Notes: generated from the letters alone by a model not told the origin. Positions 1-10,341 are shown, counted from the first letter of the stretch. The stretch is 64,000 nucleotides of DNA from Nematopogon swammerdamellus (GCA_946902875.1 OX336336.1:3442545-3506544), one strand, 5' to 3'. Program-made: numbers and translations.

Positions 1-119
1 ACATTTAAATGTACTGTAATTCATATATACTTTTTAACTATAAGGTACGTATGTACTTTATTATTCAAACTAAACATATTGTGCGATACTAAACAAAAAA
101 ACTATAATTTATACAAAAC

Positions 120-345
120 CTAATAACCCTCCTCCAGTTGGAACGATGTGGGCACTGTTCCGAGGACGCTAGCGGCGTTGCCTGGCTGGATGGCCACACT
201 GATACGCTGACTCTAGAAATCGAGCGAACGTTGTTCTCCTGAAGCAGTGTACAGGGACATCCCGATGTCTTTCGCGAGCCACTTTGCCTCCTCTGACCAT
301 GCCCCCATCATCGTCTCCACCGTAAATGCGGCGAAGATGTGATTG
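120..345 (-). pseudogene. LINE reverse transcriptase, C-terminal fragment (NAASVLG-type family)
   Basis: On the minus strand this reads as the last 70 or so residues of a non-LTR retrotransposon polyprotein: FTVETMMGAW, then SEEAKWLAKDIG, then ISVAIQPGNAASVLGTVP, ending in TAG at the low-coordinate end. One in-frame TAG sits inside (after SLDF), so it is dead and easily missed. The same ending occurs at 8067-8242, 26812-27051 and 32744-32932, which makes the family call firm within the window. The exact clade is not determined. No promoter or 5' part of the element is present; it is a typical 5'-truncated copy. Confidence 0.75.
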
Positions 346-493
346 TTAATATCAGTAGGTACTTATATTATGTATTCATTATATATTTTATTTTACACTC
401 CCATGCTCAAGTCTTTTACTATTACCTGTACTATAATACCGTACTACAAGCCTGTGGGTACGGAATCCCAATTTAATAATCATTTATCTCGAC

Positions 494-960
494 CAGGGTT
501 GTTGCGAACATCAGCATCAGCATCCGCGGAACTTCAGCATCATTTTCAACGTCAGCATCGCATCAGCATCCGCATTGATCGATGCTGATTATTAATGCTG
601 ATGTTCGAGTCGTGACAAACCTTCTCGGAACAGACTCGAAGCCGAAAAAGCAGCACATACAGTTCAAAATAGTTCCAAAGTTCCATCCGATACTAATAAT
701 TTAATTGCTAAGATAATTACTAAACTGGTACTGGTATCAGATTGATTCTTTTTTTTATTAAATGTCACAAAGTAATTAAAACACAATATTTTATTTCAAT
801 AGCAACCAAAACTTTGGGTATAAATTTCATATAGTTCAGTATTTTCCCTTTTTTTAAAGAAAATAATTAAAATCAGCATCAGCACCAGAATGCGCTGATG
901 TCAATGATAAAATATCAGCATCAGCTGATGTGAAAAAAATGTGCATCAGCAACAACCCTG
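494..960. mobile_element. hAT-like MITE with CATCAG/GATGCTG repeats
   Basis: The 467-bp element starts CAGGGTTGTTGCGAAC and ends GCAACAACCCTG, giving a 12-bp terminal inverted repeat of the CAGGG type usual for hAT. Flanking octamers ATCTCGAC (486-493) and CTCTCGAC (961-968) match at 7 of 8 positions, as expected for an old 8-bp hAT target duplication. Both ends carry runs of CATCAGCATCAGC, and the inner part has the inverse GATGCTGATG, so repeated hexamers lie beside each terminus. It has no coding capacity; the short reading frame crossing its left edge is not a gene. Confidence 0.75.
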
Positions 961-1242
961 CTCTCGACATCGGTACGTAGGTATATGAAAGATGTTCAGA
1001 TTTTGATGTTTGTAGTGAATCGACCCACAGGGCGGCTAATGAATATTTAATGACTATTCAGAAAGCTGAAAGGTAATTGAATGAGAAAATTGTATCCGTG
1101 ACTTTGTGGGAGTTGAAAACGAATATGAATATTTGGCAGATACGTACAGTACAATAAAAGTACCTACGAGTATACCGGCGCGTTTGCACCTGACGATTTA
1201 AAAATTAATTTTACTTCTTCAAGTATTACAAGCTTTTACAAC

Positions 1243-1467
1243 AAAAACCGACCAAGTGCGAGTCGAACTTGCGCACCGAGGGTTCCGTATCGCCATGTCA
1301 TGGTCAGCGCCACTCACGCCATCTGTGTATTAGTTAAAATGCTTCATACTCTTTTCGGTAGATGGCGAGCATACACTTTTTAATTGCTTGTATGAGGACC
1401 CCGGTGATTTTTTTACTATTTCTTATTTTTATTATTTGTTGTTATATCGGCCATAATAATACATATT
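1243..1467 (+). repeat. GGCCAAGTGCGAG-family repeat, 5' part
   Basis: This begins aaaaCCGACCAAGTGCGAGTC and runs through the family's internal AT-rich stretch to the ATATCGGCCATAATAATACA segment, where it stops. The GACA-rich part and the ending TACGGAACCCTAAAAA are missing. The most complete copy in the window is at 34551-34996. The class is unresolved. Confidence 0.7.
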
Positions 1468-1673
1468 CCTTGTGTTATCCTTATGTTTCCTAGTTCGACG
1501 TGGCCAGCCAGAGGGAACCGCGTCTTATACCGTCTTCCGCCTCCTCCGCGGAACCGGAAACTGCTCTAGTTCATGAAGTCGGTCGTGTAGGTACGTTTAC
1601 CGTGACGTACGTACGTATAGCATTGTAAAAACTAACAGGACAAATTCAAGCGTAGTGTACTACCATACGAATG

Positions 1674-1748
1674 ATGAATAAAGAATAAAGAATAAAGAAT
1701 AGCATTCGCATGGGGAGAGAGAGAGGGGGGGGGGGGGGGGGGGGGGGG
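1674..1748. repeat. GAATAAA triplication and GA/poly-G run
   Basis: Three copies of GAATAAA lead into a (GA) stretch and then an uninterrupted run of about 26 G ending at 1748. Homopolymer length here is prone to sequencing error. Confidence 0.8.
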
Positions 1749-1886
1749 CTCGTCATACTAATGTTTCTTCCTACCTACCGAGCTGTAATACACTTCAGCC
1801 GAGTTTTCTCGCTTGAAGTGTCTAACGTTATTCTGTCTGGGATGGAATGTAAAGAAAAACAAACTTTCCTTAGGGCGATTTTTTTG

Positions 1887-1959
1887 TAGGATAATGCCTC
1901 TCTAAGTCCGCCTTTTGTCACTTTTTGTGCAATAAATTATATTTTGATTTCATTTCAAC
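1887..1959 (+). repeat. LINE 3' end
   Basis: The stretch reads AAGTCCGCCTTTTGTC, then TTTTTGTGCAATAAA and a TTTCATTTC tail, the 3' terminus of a non-LTR element with a polyadenylation-like AATAAA. The inverse of the same end is at 45970-46060. Confidence 0.6.
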
Positions 1960-1971
1960 ATTAGGAGAGAA

Positions 1972-2105
1972 CCCAGTTGTAGAGCGTCTTCTCTGTCGCG
2001 CGTACTCGCACGTCTCTGTGCGCAAGAGACGAAGCTCTACAACCGCATTGTCTCTCTTTGAAAAGCTCGATGTGCCTCTACATTATTTATTGCCGGGTAT
2101 TGCAC
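1972..2105. mobile_element. Small inverted-repeat element (TTGTAGAGCGTC family)
   Basis: GTTGTAGAGCGTCTTC and its complement GAAGCTCTACAAC enclose a short centre with GCACGTCTCTGTGC. TTGCCGGG near the right end is shared with the longer relative at 6690-6915. It looks like a MITE or a rearranged piece of one. No target duplication could be assigned. Confidence 0.5.
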
Positions 2106-2210
2106 TTGTTTCTTCATTAAGAACTTCATAAAATTAAATACTTAACTGAAATGATCTCAATAAACAAACATAGCGATATTTCTTCCTGGCGCCGAAGGCG
2201 CCCCACAAAA

Positions 2211-2612
2211 AACCGCCTTCAAAAATGTATGAAATAAAAAAATAAAAATCGAACCCTAGAGTTGAAGGCGGTCGGTTATTTTTGCTTGATTTAGCACCAC
2301 CGCCTTCAACTCTAGGGTTCGATTTTTATTTTTTTATTTCATACATTTTTGAAGGCGGTTTTTATATTTTTTTAAATAGTTTTTTATTTCACAGTTTTTT
2401 TAGTAATTTTTATTTGCTATTAATGTACTCGGCGACTCGCTTTCCATTCCGATCTTGACCAAAAAAAAATGGGACCACCTTGGAGCTAGACTGAACCGAA
2501 CACAAAAAGAATCATTGAAATCGGTTCACCATTGGGGAAGATATTGCTGAACATACATAAAAAAAAATACATACAGCCGAACATAGAACCTCCTCCTTTT
2601 TTGAAGTCGGTT
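2211..2612. mobile_element. Hairpin MITE, copy 1
   Basis: Ends are AACCGCCTTCAAAAA and TTTTTTGAAGTCGGTT, a 15-bp terminal inverted repeat with one mismatch. The left third is a hairpin whose arms of about 75 bp (AACCGCCTTC... and ...GAAGGCGGTT) are separated by about 30 bases. The right part contains CCTTGGAGCTAGACTGAACC and the CCTCCTCC motif just inside the end. Sister copies are at 33644-34073 and 46557-46997. No reading frame of note. Confidence 0.75.
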
Positions 2613-2619
2613 AAAAATG

Positions 2620-3540
2620 GTCTCATCTTTACAGTAAAAAATAAAACTTAGTTACGTCTCGTCTCGCTTAGTTGGAAGATTTTTGACGTCAAGGACGCAA
2701 CTTTTTCGACCCGACTCTGTCCAACTTTGAATAAACAGTCAAAACTGATACAGAAAATGCATGTGATTGATTTGACATAACAAATAGGTACTTAGGTAGA
2801 TTTACTTAATGTAGCAGCTGCAAAGTTATAATGCACTTTACAATCGATCGTTTAGGTTCATTTTCGCACGCAGCGATTGGCCACGTGAAACAGTAGGCTA
2901 TTAAAGCCGAAGGTATGGAACTTTTTCTATGGAGTGATTTATCTGTTACGAAGTAACTATTAAGTAATCTGTGGCTATAGTCAGTGTGGCTTAAGGGAAC
3001 GCCGAATGACCCGTGTCGGAACCGCTGTCGCCAGTTTCCGATCGCACACAATCACAATTTACACACACGAACGCACGTACAAATTCGCACCAGCGATTTT
3101 TGGCCAATCCAAAGCGTCGCATCCACGCGCGCTCACGCACACATCGATAGTTAATATGGGCAAATCTCCCCATATTGCCGTGTCGCGGACACGCCTCCTT
3201 CGCGTAAAGTTAGTTGTACAAAAATAGAATAGCAACAAAATGATTTCTCAGTCTGCCTTTCATTTCGGCGTCTCGTCGTCGTCGCCGTGCTATCCTACAA
3301 ATAATAATCAGTTATATTCTCCCCCTGTCAAAAACAATATCTAGATAATTAATAAATATTTATTCTTGGAAAATAAAATTATTAAGGCACGGTGAAGGGC
3401 CGAATTAAGGGACAAGCTCGTGCCCCCCCCCCCCCCCCTCTCCCCCCTAACAAATATACGTTCAAGTTACAATTACGTTCGTATTGTTTTGTGTACTGTG
3501 CAGTTTCAATCACAGTAGGTACATACTTATTATAGACAAA
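2620..3540. other. Intergenic, no gene seen
   Basis: The part around 2855-2975 (TTTTCGCACGCAGCGA through TTACGAAGTAACTA) recurs at 42115-42235 and is therefore repeat-derived. A run of 17 C occurs at 3424-3440. Short overlapping frames near 2990-3230 run on both strands with no recognisable domain and were not called. Confidence 0.5.
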
Positions 3541-3548
3541 TCAAATAG

Positions 3549-3789
3549 TCTGCCTCGGTAGCTGAGTGGTGCGGTCGGTCGACTATCGGTCGGATCATAA
3601 GCACACCTGAGTGCGGTCAGTGGATGGATGGGCGACCGCTCGACCGTTGTAGGCTGGCCGTGGTTCGGATTCCACGTAAATCTTGTAGGTCCCTTCCTTT
3701 CTTACATAGCACCTAGTTCACCAAGGTGTTATGGGCTGACATCACGGATGTAGTAGGTGATGTAGCCAACCGTGTCAGTTTCCATAATA
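3549..3789 (+). mobile_element. SINE-A copy, internally deleted
   Basis: The head keeps GCCTCGGTAGCTGAGTGG (box A) and GGTTCGGATTCC (box B). The 5S-like part is damaged (TTGG of the box C region is changed). The middle from CTTACC to AGCACTGACATGG is deleted, so the head passes directly to the tail CACCTAGTTCACC...GTGTCAGTTTCCAT. Confidence 0.8.
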
Positions 3790-4245
3790 AGCCTTGCTTA
3801 AATTTAAAAAATCACCCTAACGGTAGCCAACCTTCGTTAGAAGATGGCACCCTAAAAAGAAAAATATTTTTCTTATCAACGTTTTCTTAGGAAAAAGTCA
3901 CTTATTTTGGTAACATGTTGCCAACATGTTTGGTAACATCATACCAAATATGTTGTTTACACATGTGTGGTGTTTATGTTTACACAGCCATAAATTCGGT
4001 CTATCCTTTTAACCATTTATACACAGGCTGATTCTATTAGTGAAAACTATACGTAAATCGCTTCAGTTCAGTTGTTTTCGAAATTTCCTTTTACATACAA
4101 ACATACATTGCATTTTATAACAGCATAGAAGGGAAGACCAATGGTACGAGATAGTAATTCCGGCGGAAATAGCGCTACTGGAGAAATGGGTCCCTTCCGG
4201 ATGTAGCCCCATTTCCGGTCAACTCTATGGAAACTGAAGTACGTC
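3790..4245. other. Intergenic, no gene seen
   Basis: Unique-looking AT-rich sequence with the GTAACATG word repeated near 3910-3950. No convincing coding frame. Confidence 0.4.
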
Positions 4246-4285
4246 CAGTGAATCATGGACGTATGCGTACGTCCATGATTCACTG
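4246..4285. repeat. Perfect 18-bp-arm hairpin
   Basis: CAGTGAATCATGGACGTA is followed by TGCG and then by its exact complement. It lies immediately beside the tail of the next SINE. Confidence 0.85.
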
Positions 4286-4301
4286 CTGCTTCGAAATAAT
4301 A

Positions 4302-4597
4302 TTTTTTATGGAAACTAACACGGTTGGCTACATCACCTACAACATCCGTGATGTCAGCCCATAACACCGGGTGAACTAGGTGCCATGTCAGTGCTTCCCT
4401 TCATTTCATGTCGGCTACACTGAACTGAACAGAAAACACGAACTATTTACATAGCCGTTTCGACCGAAATTTCATTCAGTGCGGTGGTACCACCCGGACG
4501 GAATAAACCCTATCACCTAGTAAGGTAAGAAGGTAAGGGACCTACAGTTTTACGTGGAATGCGAACCACGGTCAGCATCCAACGGCCGAGCGGTCAC
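4302..4597 (-). mobile_element. SINE-A copy, head truncated
   Basis: Read on the minus strand, this runs from GTGACCGCTCGGCCGTTGGA (inside the 5S-like part) through the T-arm and body to the tail and A-run. The box A segment is absent. It abuts a reversed GGCCAAGTGCGAG-family repeat at 4598. Confidence 0.85.
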
Positions 4598-4965
4598 TGT
4601 CTGTATGTCTGTCTGTCCGTCCGTCTGTCCGAGGGCTGTATCTCTTGAACCATAATAGGTAGGTAGGTATCCCGTTGAAATTTTCACAGAATGTGTGTTA
4701 TTATGGCGGATACAAGAAACGTATTTTTTTCAATGTTTTATTTTGTGATGCGGAAACCTCGGTGCGCGAGTCCGACTCGCACTTGGCCGGTTTTTTAGGG
4801 TACGGGACCGAATTAATAAAACAAAAAGTTAACACATTAAAAGGGTCCCCATACAATAAATATGTTTTTTCTACATACATACAAGCGCAACTAAAACAAA
4901 AATCATAAAAACCTACCCGGTGGTGCCCACGGTGCGCGAGTCCGCCTCGCACTTGGCTGATTTTT
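4598..4965 (-). repeat. GGCCAAGTGCGAG-family repeats, two reversed pieces
   Basis: The first piece (4598-4800) has the GACA-rich tract, GTATCTCTTGAACC and the end GCACTTGGCCGG. The second (4905-4965) is only the terminal 55 bases with GCGAGTCCGCCTCGCACTTGG. The sequence between them is unassigned. Confidence 0.7.
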
Positions 4966-5329
4966 CTTGTAGGTCGATCATCGCATCTTTATCTTGCAGG
5001 AACTCTACAAATGATCCGACATTAAGAGCACTGATTTATTAAGGTCATATTGTATAAAACGTTTAGAATTACGAGATAATTGCTTTTTAGTCTAAATAAC
5101 AGCCGACGAAGGCCGTTACGACGGCCGTCGCCGATTAGGGACCGAATTTCGGCTAATTTTCCACTTACTGAGATAACCGGCCGAGCTGAGTTTTACACTA
5201 AATGGCCTGAACCGAGAGCGGGTGGACGGATAGATAAGGTACAGTCAAATACAAAAGTAGATACTCGTATACATAGCACTGCATCTCTCCCCGTGTAGAT
5301 CGTAAAAGGCGACTAAGGGATATGACTCC

Positions 5330-5565
5330 CTTCTTAAATTACTAGGTGGTAGGGTTTAACCCGCCCGGGCTGGTACCACCGCACTGGATGAAAGGTCGGT
5401 CGAAACGGCTATGTAAATAGTTTGTGTTTTCCGTCCAGTTCAGTGTAGCCGGCAAGACCGAAGGGAAGCATTAACGTGGCACCAAGTTCCCCCGGTGTTA
5501 TGGGCTGACATCACGGATGTTGTAGGTGATGTAGCCAACCGTGTCAGTTTCCATAAAAAAAGCAC
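5330..5565 (+). mobile_element. SINE-A copy, 3' two thirds
   Basis: Starts in the body at CTAGGTGGTAGGGTTTAACC and runs to GTGTCAGTTTCCATAAAAAAA. Upstream (5285-5325) is the tip of another repeat (GGCGACTAAGGGATA). It faces the next SINE tail-to-tail, 20 bases away. Confidence 0.85.
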
Positions 5566-5584
5566 AAAATTTATTTATTTTTAT

Positions 5585-5963
5585 TTTTATGGAAACTGAC
5601 ACCGTTGTCTACATTACCTACAACATCCGTGATGTCAGCCCATAACACCGCGGTGAACTAGGTGTCATGTCAGTGCTTCCCTTCATTTCATGTCGGCTAC
5701 ACTGACGTGGACGGAAAACACTAACTATTTACATAGCCGTTTCGACCGCGGACCGACATTTCATTCAGTTCGGTGGTAGCAACCCGGGCGGGATAAACCC
5801 TACCACCTAGTAAGGTAAGAATGGAAGGGACCTACATTTTTACGTGGAATCAGAACCACCTTCAGCCTCCAACGGTCGAGCGGTCACCCATCCAAGTACT
5901 GACCGCGCTCAGGGTTGCTTATCAACAGTCGACCCACCGCACCACTGAGCTACCGAGGCTGAC
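5585..5963 (-). mobile_element. SINE-A copy, full length
   Basis: About 379 bases with every part present: GTCAGCCTCGG start, box A, the 5S-like stretch (AAGCAACCCTGAGCGCGGTCAG), box B, body and tail. It is one of the best copies for building a consensus. Confidence 0.9.
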
Positions 5964-6128
5964 ATTCTTGACAGTCTTCCGCTCAGCCTAAAGATTGTAA
6001 CACCAACGGAATTACGCACCTAAGTTTCCAGGATACAGCGCGAGGAGGTGGGAGTCGGAATTCGGGAAAGGAATTTCACTCATCTACTGCTTCACCATCG
6101 CGCGATGGGGCAGCATTAGCTGGAGATT

Positions 6129-6682
6129 GTCAGCCTCGGTAGCTCAGTTTTATTTTATTTTATGTAATCCAGTATGAGTGGCTGAGTCGGAGGGGCCAAA
6201 GCACATGCTCCGACCAGCCAATATCACCTCCGAGAAGGTAGGTGCCATACCAGAGACTTCCCTGGATTGCTGTCTGTACTGGACTAGAGGAGAACACAAC
6301 AGAGGCTCTTACATCGAGTACGGTGGTACCAACCCAGTCGGCTACATTTGAGCCTACCACCTAATAAGGGGTAAGGGAAGGGACCTACAGTTTTACACCG
6401 GTACCGAACGGTGAAGCAGCAGGTATGCACGTAAATTTTTTCGTCAGAAAAAACGCCGACCTGGTTGGAATCTCGGACCTCTCGAATGAGAAGCCGATGC
6501 CCAAACCACTCGGCCACCCGCCTCTTGTGGTGCGGTCGGTCGACTGTCCTGGGCGCGCTCAGTACTCGGATGGGTGACCGCTCGACCGTTGAAGGCTGAC
6601 CGTGGTTCGGATTTCAAGTAAAACTGTAGCTGCCTTCCCTTCTTATCTTTCTAGGTGGTAGGTCTCATCCCGCCCGGCATCT
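6129..6682 (+). mobile_element. SINE-A copy split by a SINE-B insertion
   Basis: The head GTCAGCCTCGGTAGCTCAG (6129-6147) resumes at 6538 with TGGTGCGGTCGGTCGACTG and continues to the body, ending at CCCGCCCGG. The interruption is the minus-strand SINE-B at 6148-6532. The second half has lost part of the 5S-like segment (GTTAAGCA is missing). Confidence 0.8.
6148..6532 (-). mobile_element. SINE-B, tRNA-Ser/Leu-like head, most complete copy
   Basis: On the minus strand it begins GGCGGGTGGCCGAGTGGTTT, like the 5' half of a serine or leucine tRNA with box A TGGCCGAGTGG. A weak box B (GAGATTCCAACC) follows about 45 bases on. Then come a body with AAAACTGTAGGTCCCTTCCC and GGTTGGTACCACCG, nearly the SINE-A body, and a distinct 3' region (CTTCTCGGAGGTGATATTGG, CCCCTCCGACTCAGCCAC) ending GGATTACATAAAATAAAAT. 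It lies inside a SINE-A copy. Confidence 0.8.
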
Positions 6683-6689
6683 CTACAAC

Positions 6690-6915
6690 CGGATTGTCTC
6701 TTTCTAAAGCTCGCCACGCATTATTTGCTGCCGGGAACTGCGCAGTACGCTGCAGTAAATAATGCACATCGGACTTTAGAAAGAGACAATCCGGTTGTAG
6801 AGCGTCGTCCCTGTCGCACTATAACTCGCACGTCTCTGTGCGACTGCGACGACGCTCTACAATCGGATTTTCTCTTTCTAAAGCTCGACGCGCATTATTT
6901 TCCGCCGGGAACTGT
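6690..6915. mobile_element. Inverted-repeat element (TTGTAGAGCGTC family)
   Basis: Three alternating copies of the unit TCTACAACCGGATTGTCTCT with AAAGCTCG and GCATTATTT appear in forward, reverse and forward order, so it can fold as a cruciform. GCACGTCTCTGTGC lies in the centre of the second. It is related to 1972-2105. Confidence 0.6.
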
Positions 6916-6929
6916 ACCTACCTATACAA

Positions 6930-7680
6930 AAAATTCACAGATCTCATGCATTACATGACCTTCGGGTAGATTGAAAATGACTTTTACGGCGTATTCAATG
7001 AAATATAAGAAATATGTCAATTTTGAAAATATGACAAAAATTGTGAAAAATATAAAAAAAATAAAATGTTAACAATAAAATTCTTCATTTTCAAGTATAT
7101 GCGTATACACGAAAACCATTTTAATTACTCACACCTCGTACTCACACTGCAAGATAAAGACGACTCGTACCTCGCGTACCGGAAAATAAAAAAAAATCAT
7201 AACTCCCAAATTTTCAAAAAATTAAAAAAAAAAACTCCCCAGATATTGAGTCAATCTACAATATAAAAATATAAAAGTTTAAAATATGTATTTCAAAATA
7301 TGTTTAAAAGTGGCCTTTTTAACCCCCCTAAAAACGGGAATTTTAAGCGGGTAAAATTCAATTTTTCTACTTACCGAAAGCAAAATCAAGCAAGCTGTGT
7401 CGCCGCCGGCTTGATGTCTCCTCCGACGCGCTTTCACAGAATCCTTCTGGCGGAGGCAACACGGCACCTCTTCTCGTCCGCCTCGAGGGAGTTTCCACGA
7501 GTTTATTCAATTTACTCAAAATTAACTCATTTATATTTACGAGGGTTTTGTATCAACCCTGACACAGGTAGAGTGCACTTGGTTGTGTGAAATTTGTGTA
7601 AAATATTAACTGCTTGCGTGGCACTATTTGACGTCAAACCTTTTTAATGTTTGGAGTGACCTTGAGTTTATTTTGAGAAT
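6930..7680. repeat. AT-rich repeat family, also at 43085 and 63440
   Basis: CACAGATCTCATGCATTACA and GACCTTCG (6939 on) recur at 43095. The part 7088-7265 (GAAAACCATTTTAA, CTGCAAGATAAAGACGACTC, ATAACTCCC) recurs at 63465-63600. The 7380-7500 section is GC-richer but has no recognisable protein. The class is unknown; probably a large decayed DNA element. Confidence 0.5.
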
Positions 7681-8066
7681 GGACGACTTAGTTGTATGTA
7701 TGTTTTATAATTAGAACATTTTATTTCTTAGCGCAACAAAAACCCAATTAAACCCAATAATAAAAAAAACTATATTTTAGATAGATCACTTTCAGCAATT
7801 AATTGGAACTTAATTGTTTTTGGACAAATTACAGAAAATAATAATTTCTCATTTTTAAAGCGATAAATTGAAAAATAATTAAATGAATAAAAACAAACTC
7901 AAAAATGTCATCATTAGAAAACATGACTATGTTTATTAAGTAGTCACTTGGAGGAAAACTAGTCAGTATGTATTTTATTATATTATACACGATATTAGTT
8001 AAGTATCTACAATAAATATAATATATAACAAAAATCAATAATACAATTTATATAATCAAACAAAAT

Positions 8067-8242
8067 CCTCGGTCCGTGGAGCAGTGAAGTTAAAAGCTTC
8101 TTGAAGAGGCTTGGCCCTCTGCTGGTGGACGCAACTGGCGTCCCGCAATCAAGGGCCTACTTCATTCAAAGGCTAAGCCTTGCCATCCAGCGGGGTAATG
8201 CCGCAAGCGTTCTAGGAACATTTGAAAACGCCCCTTTTTCAT
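8067..8242 (+). pseudogene. LINE reverse transcriptase, C-terminal fragment (NAASVLG-type family)
   Basis: A clean 58-codon frame to TAG: LGPWSSEVKSFLKRLGPLL, then ISLAIQ-like SLAIQRGNAASVLGTF. It lacks everything upstream of the last domain, as usual for a 5'-truncated LINE. The 3' untranslated AT-rich part follows (TTAGTTAGGTAGGTTTTAAT), similar to 27115-27150 after the other copy. Confidence 0.75.
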
Positions 8243-8244
8243 AG

Positions 8245-8805
8245 TTATTTTAATGTTAGTTAGGTAGGTTTTAATTCTTTAGTTATTAGTATTACTTTTG
8301 TATTATTTATGAAAATAAACAAAATCTCAAATACTCAGTACCTATGTTTAAAAACCAAATTAATTAAGTACTAGGTAATTAATGGACGCCCAGAATTTCA
8401 CAACAGTACAAAACTGCACTCATTTTCATAAAAAAAAAATCTAACCACTTTGCACTCACTCAAACTAATTTATTTTATTTAACTACGAAACTGCCCCGTT
8501 CACCTGAAAAGCTGAAACGCGGAGTTCACGCAAGACTCGGCAACGAAGCGAGCGACCGCTGGCGCGACAGAGCTTCTACTGAAAGTTTCAGGCGTGTTGT
8601 GTTGCGTCCGTATAGCTTGTACTGTGTGTGTGTGTGTGTGAATGTGTTCAGTTACAGTTGCAGGCAAAGGGACGCCGTTAAAGATCGCTCTACAGGGGCA
8701 GGGAGACTTGAGAGACTGTTTCGCTTGCAGAAGGTGTGGCAATTGTAGAGACAAAACAAAATATCGGGTTTCAGGCGATATTGTGCCTGAAACCGTGGTT
8801 GCTCT
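8245..8805. other. Intergenic; TG microsatellite
   Basis: AT-rich to 8480, then a GC-richer block. (TG)9 is at 8623-8640. GTTTCAGGC and GCCTGAAAC at 8767-8793 make a small hairpin. No supported gene. Confidence 0.5.
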
Positions 8806-9102
8806 TTTTTATGGAAACTGACAGGGTTGGCTACATCACCGACAACATCCGTGATGTCAGCCCATAACACCGGGTGAACTAGGTGCCATGTCAGTGCTTC
8901 CCTTCATTTCATGTCGGCTACACTGAACTGGACGAAAAACACGAACCATTTACATAGCCATTTCAACCGACCTTTCATTCAGTGCGGTGGTACCAGCCAG
9001 GGCGGGATAAACCCTACTACCTACAGTAAGGTAAAAAGGGAAGAGACCTACAGTTTTACGTGGAATCCGTACCACGGTTAGCCTCCACCGACCGAGGATG
9101 AC
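8806..9102 (-). mobile_element. SINE-A copy lacking the 5S-like part
   Basis: Body and tail are intact. In the head, the T-arm side (ACCGTGGTTAGCC on the reverse reading) joins almost directly to GTCATCCTCGG, so box A, the 5S-like segment and the spacer are deleted between two short matching stem sequences. This could be excision of the hairpin formed by those stems. Confidence 0.8.
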
Positions 9103-9159
9103 AAACCTGTGGCGCCATCTATTATTCAGTTGCGTGAATATGTACTGATCGATTCGTAG

Positions 9160-9370
9160 CACATTTCTTGTATGGTGACCGCTTAATTTTTTACTTTTAA
9201 TTTTTTTTTTATTTCTTTGCACATCCGCCATAATAACACACATTCTGTGAAAATTTCAACCGGCTACCTATTAAGGTTCAAACGATACAGCCCTAGGACG
9301 GACATACGGACAGACAGACAGATGGCGTAGACTTGGTAATAGGTAATGGATACGGAAACCTAAAAAACAT
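9160..9370 (+). repeat. GGCCAAGTGCGAG-family repeat, 3' part
   Basis: Contains CATCCGCCATAATAACACA, TGTGAAAATTTCAACCGGCT, a GACA tract and the end GGATACGGAAACCTAAAAA. Confidence 0.7.
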
Positions 9371-9479
9371 TATCTACATACGTAACTGAATTTTGCTGAA
9401 GAGTCTTTGCGAGCGTACCCGTCCCAACTAACATTATGGTGTTAAGTAAGACAGGCGGTGTAAGAACTGTTTTAATAGA

Positions 9480-9627
9480 GGCCCATTCTTAGTCCCAATT
9501 GCGCCAACACGAATTTAGAGTTAAGTAGCGAGTTATGGATTTAAACGCGGTTCCCACAGTCAACGAGTACTAGCTTAACGAGTTAATATGGTTTATATCG
9601 TTAAATTCGTGTTGGTGCAAGTGGGCC
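9480..9627. mobile_element. PIF/Harbinger-like MITE, older copy
   Basis: The right end GTGTTGGTGCAAGTGGGCC is followed by TTA. The left end GGCCCATTCTTAGTCCCAAT is decayed. The inside (GAGTTAAGTAGCGAGTTATG, AACGCGGTTCCCACAGTCAA) is the inverse of the better copy at 45205-45339. Confidence 0.65.
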
Positions 9628-9629
9628 TT

Positions 9630-10117
9630 ATACAGTTAAGGTTATTTAGTGACTTTACAATAGCGTTTGTAAGTGAGGGACAAGTAAGGGTGGGACAAGA
9701 ACTCTACAGTAGTGACGCGTTATATTAATCCAATATACCACTTTAAGATCTAAAACAACCTACCGTTAGCACCAATTTGTTTGATGGGGTGGATTGTCAT
9801 CGTTATTGAATCTGGCTATATAGCATACGCTTGTGGTGGAATTCCTTAGTTTATTTACCCGCCTTGTAGTTCGAGATAACGGGAGAGTTTAGATGGGCAA
9901 TTTGGAGCCTCTTCTGTAGAGCTTAGAGGCCTTTGAAGTTATAATATTTGCGTTGGGAATTTCTCCTTATGCGCTCACACGAGGCTTATCTCTTGTGTAG
10001 AGCTCAACTATAAAAATCGTCTAAGGGGTATTCGTGCTTGTATATAAACATTTATGAAATATTTTTCATTCTTACACGTTGGAAACATTGTAAGCAATTT
10101 TTTTTTTTATTTAAAGT
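9630..10117. other. Intergenic, no gene seen
   Basis: Moderately AT-rich sequence without a recognisable coding frame or named repeat. Confidence 0.4.
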
Positions 10118-10341
10118 GCCACTCTACGATCGTTCCACGCGCAACAGGTTGGGAATGCATCCACACACTGTCGATATCCCCCCACTTAGGACAAATCGAT
10201 CCTGCAAATCCTTTATTAACAGGCTTTCCAACATGTGGAATGCACTCTCACCTGCATTCTTTCCTCTAATCTACAGTCTGGGGTCCATCAAACATAATGT
10301 GAAGGTGCACCTAGCCGGCCGACTAAATATCCGAATGCCCG
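10118..10341 (+). pseudogene. LINE reverse transcriptase C-terminus (WNALP/FKxxV family), cut by the BEL element
   Basis: Reads HPHTVDIPPL, then SFINRLSNMWNALSPAFFP, IYSLGSIKHNVKVHLAGR. This pattern (R-x-x-x-x-WN-x-LP, FP-x-x-Y-x-LG-x-FK-x-x-V) is the usual end of CR1/L2-like reverse transcriptases in insects. The LTR element inserted at GCCCG, and the remaining few bases continue at 15262. Other fragments of this family are at 15340, 42640, 47310, 49030 and 51400. Confidence 0.7.

Noticed and set aside
6284..6517. 77-codon minus-strand frame (MAEWFGHRLL...)
   Set aside because: It is the SINE-B tRNA-like head read as protein.
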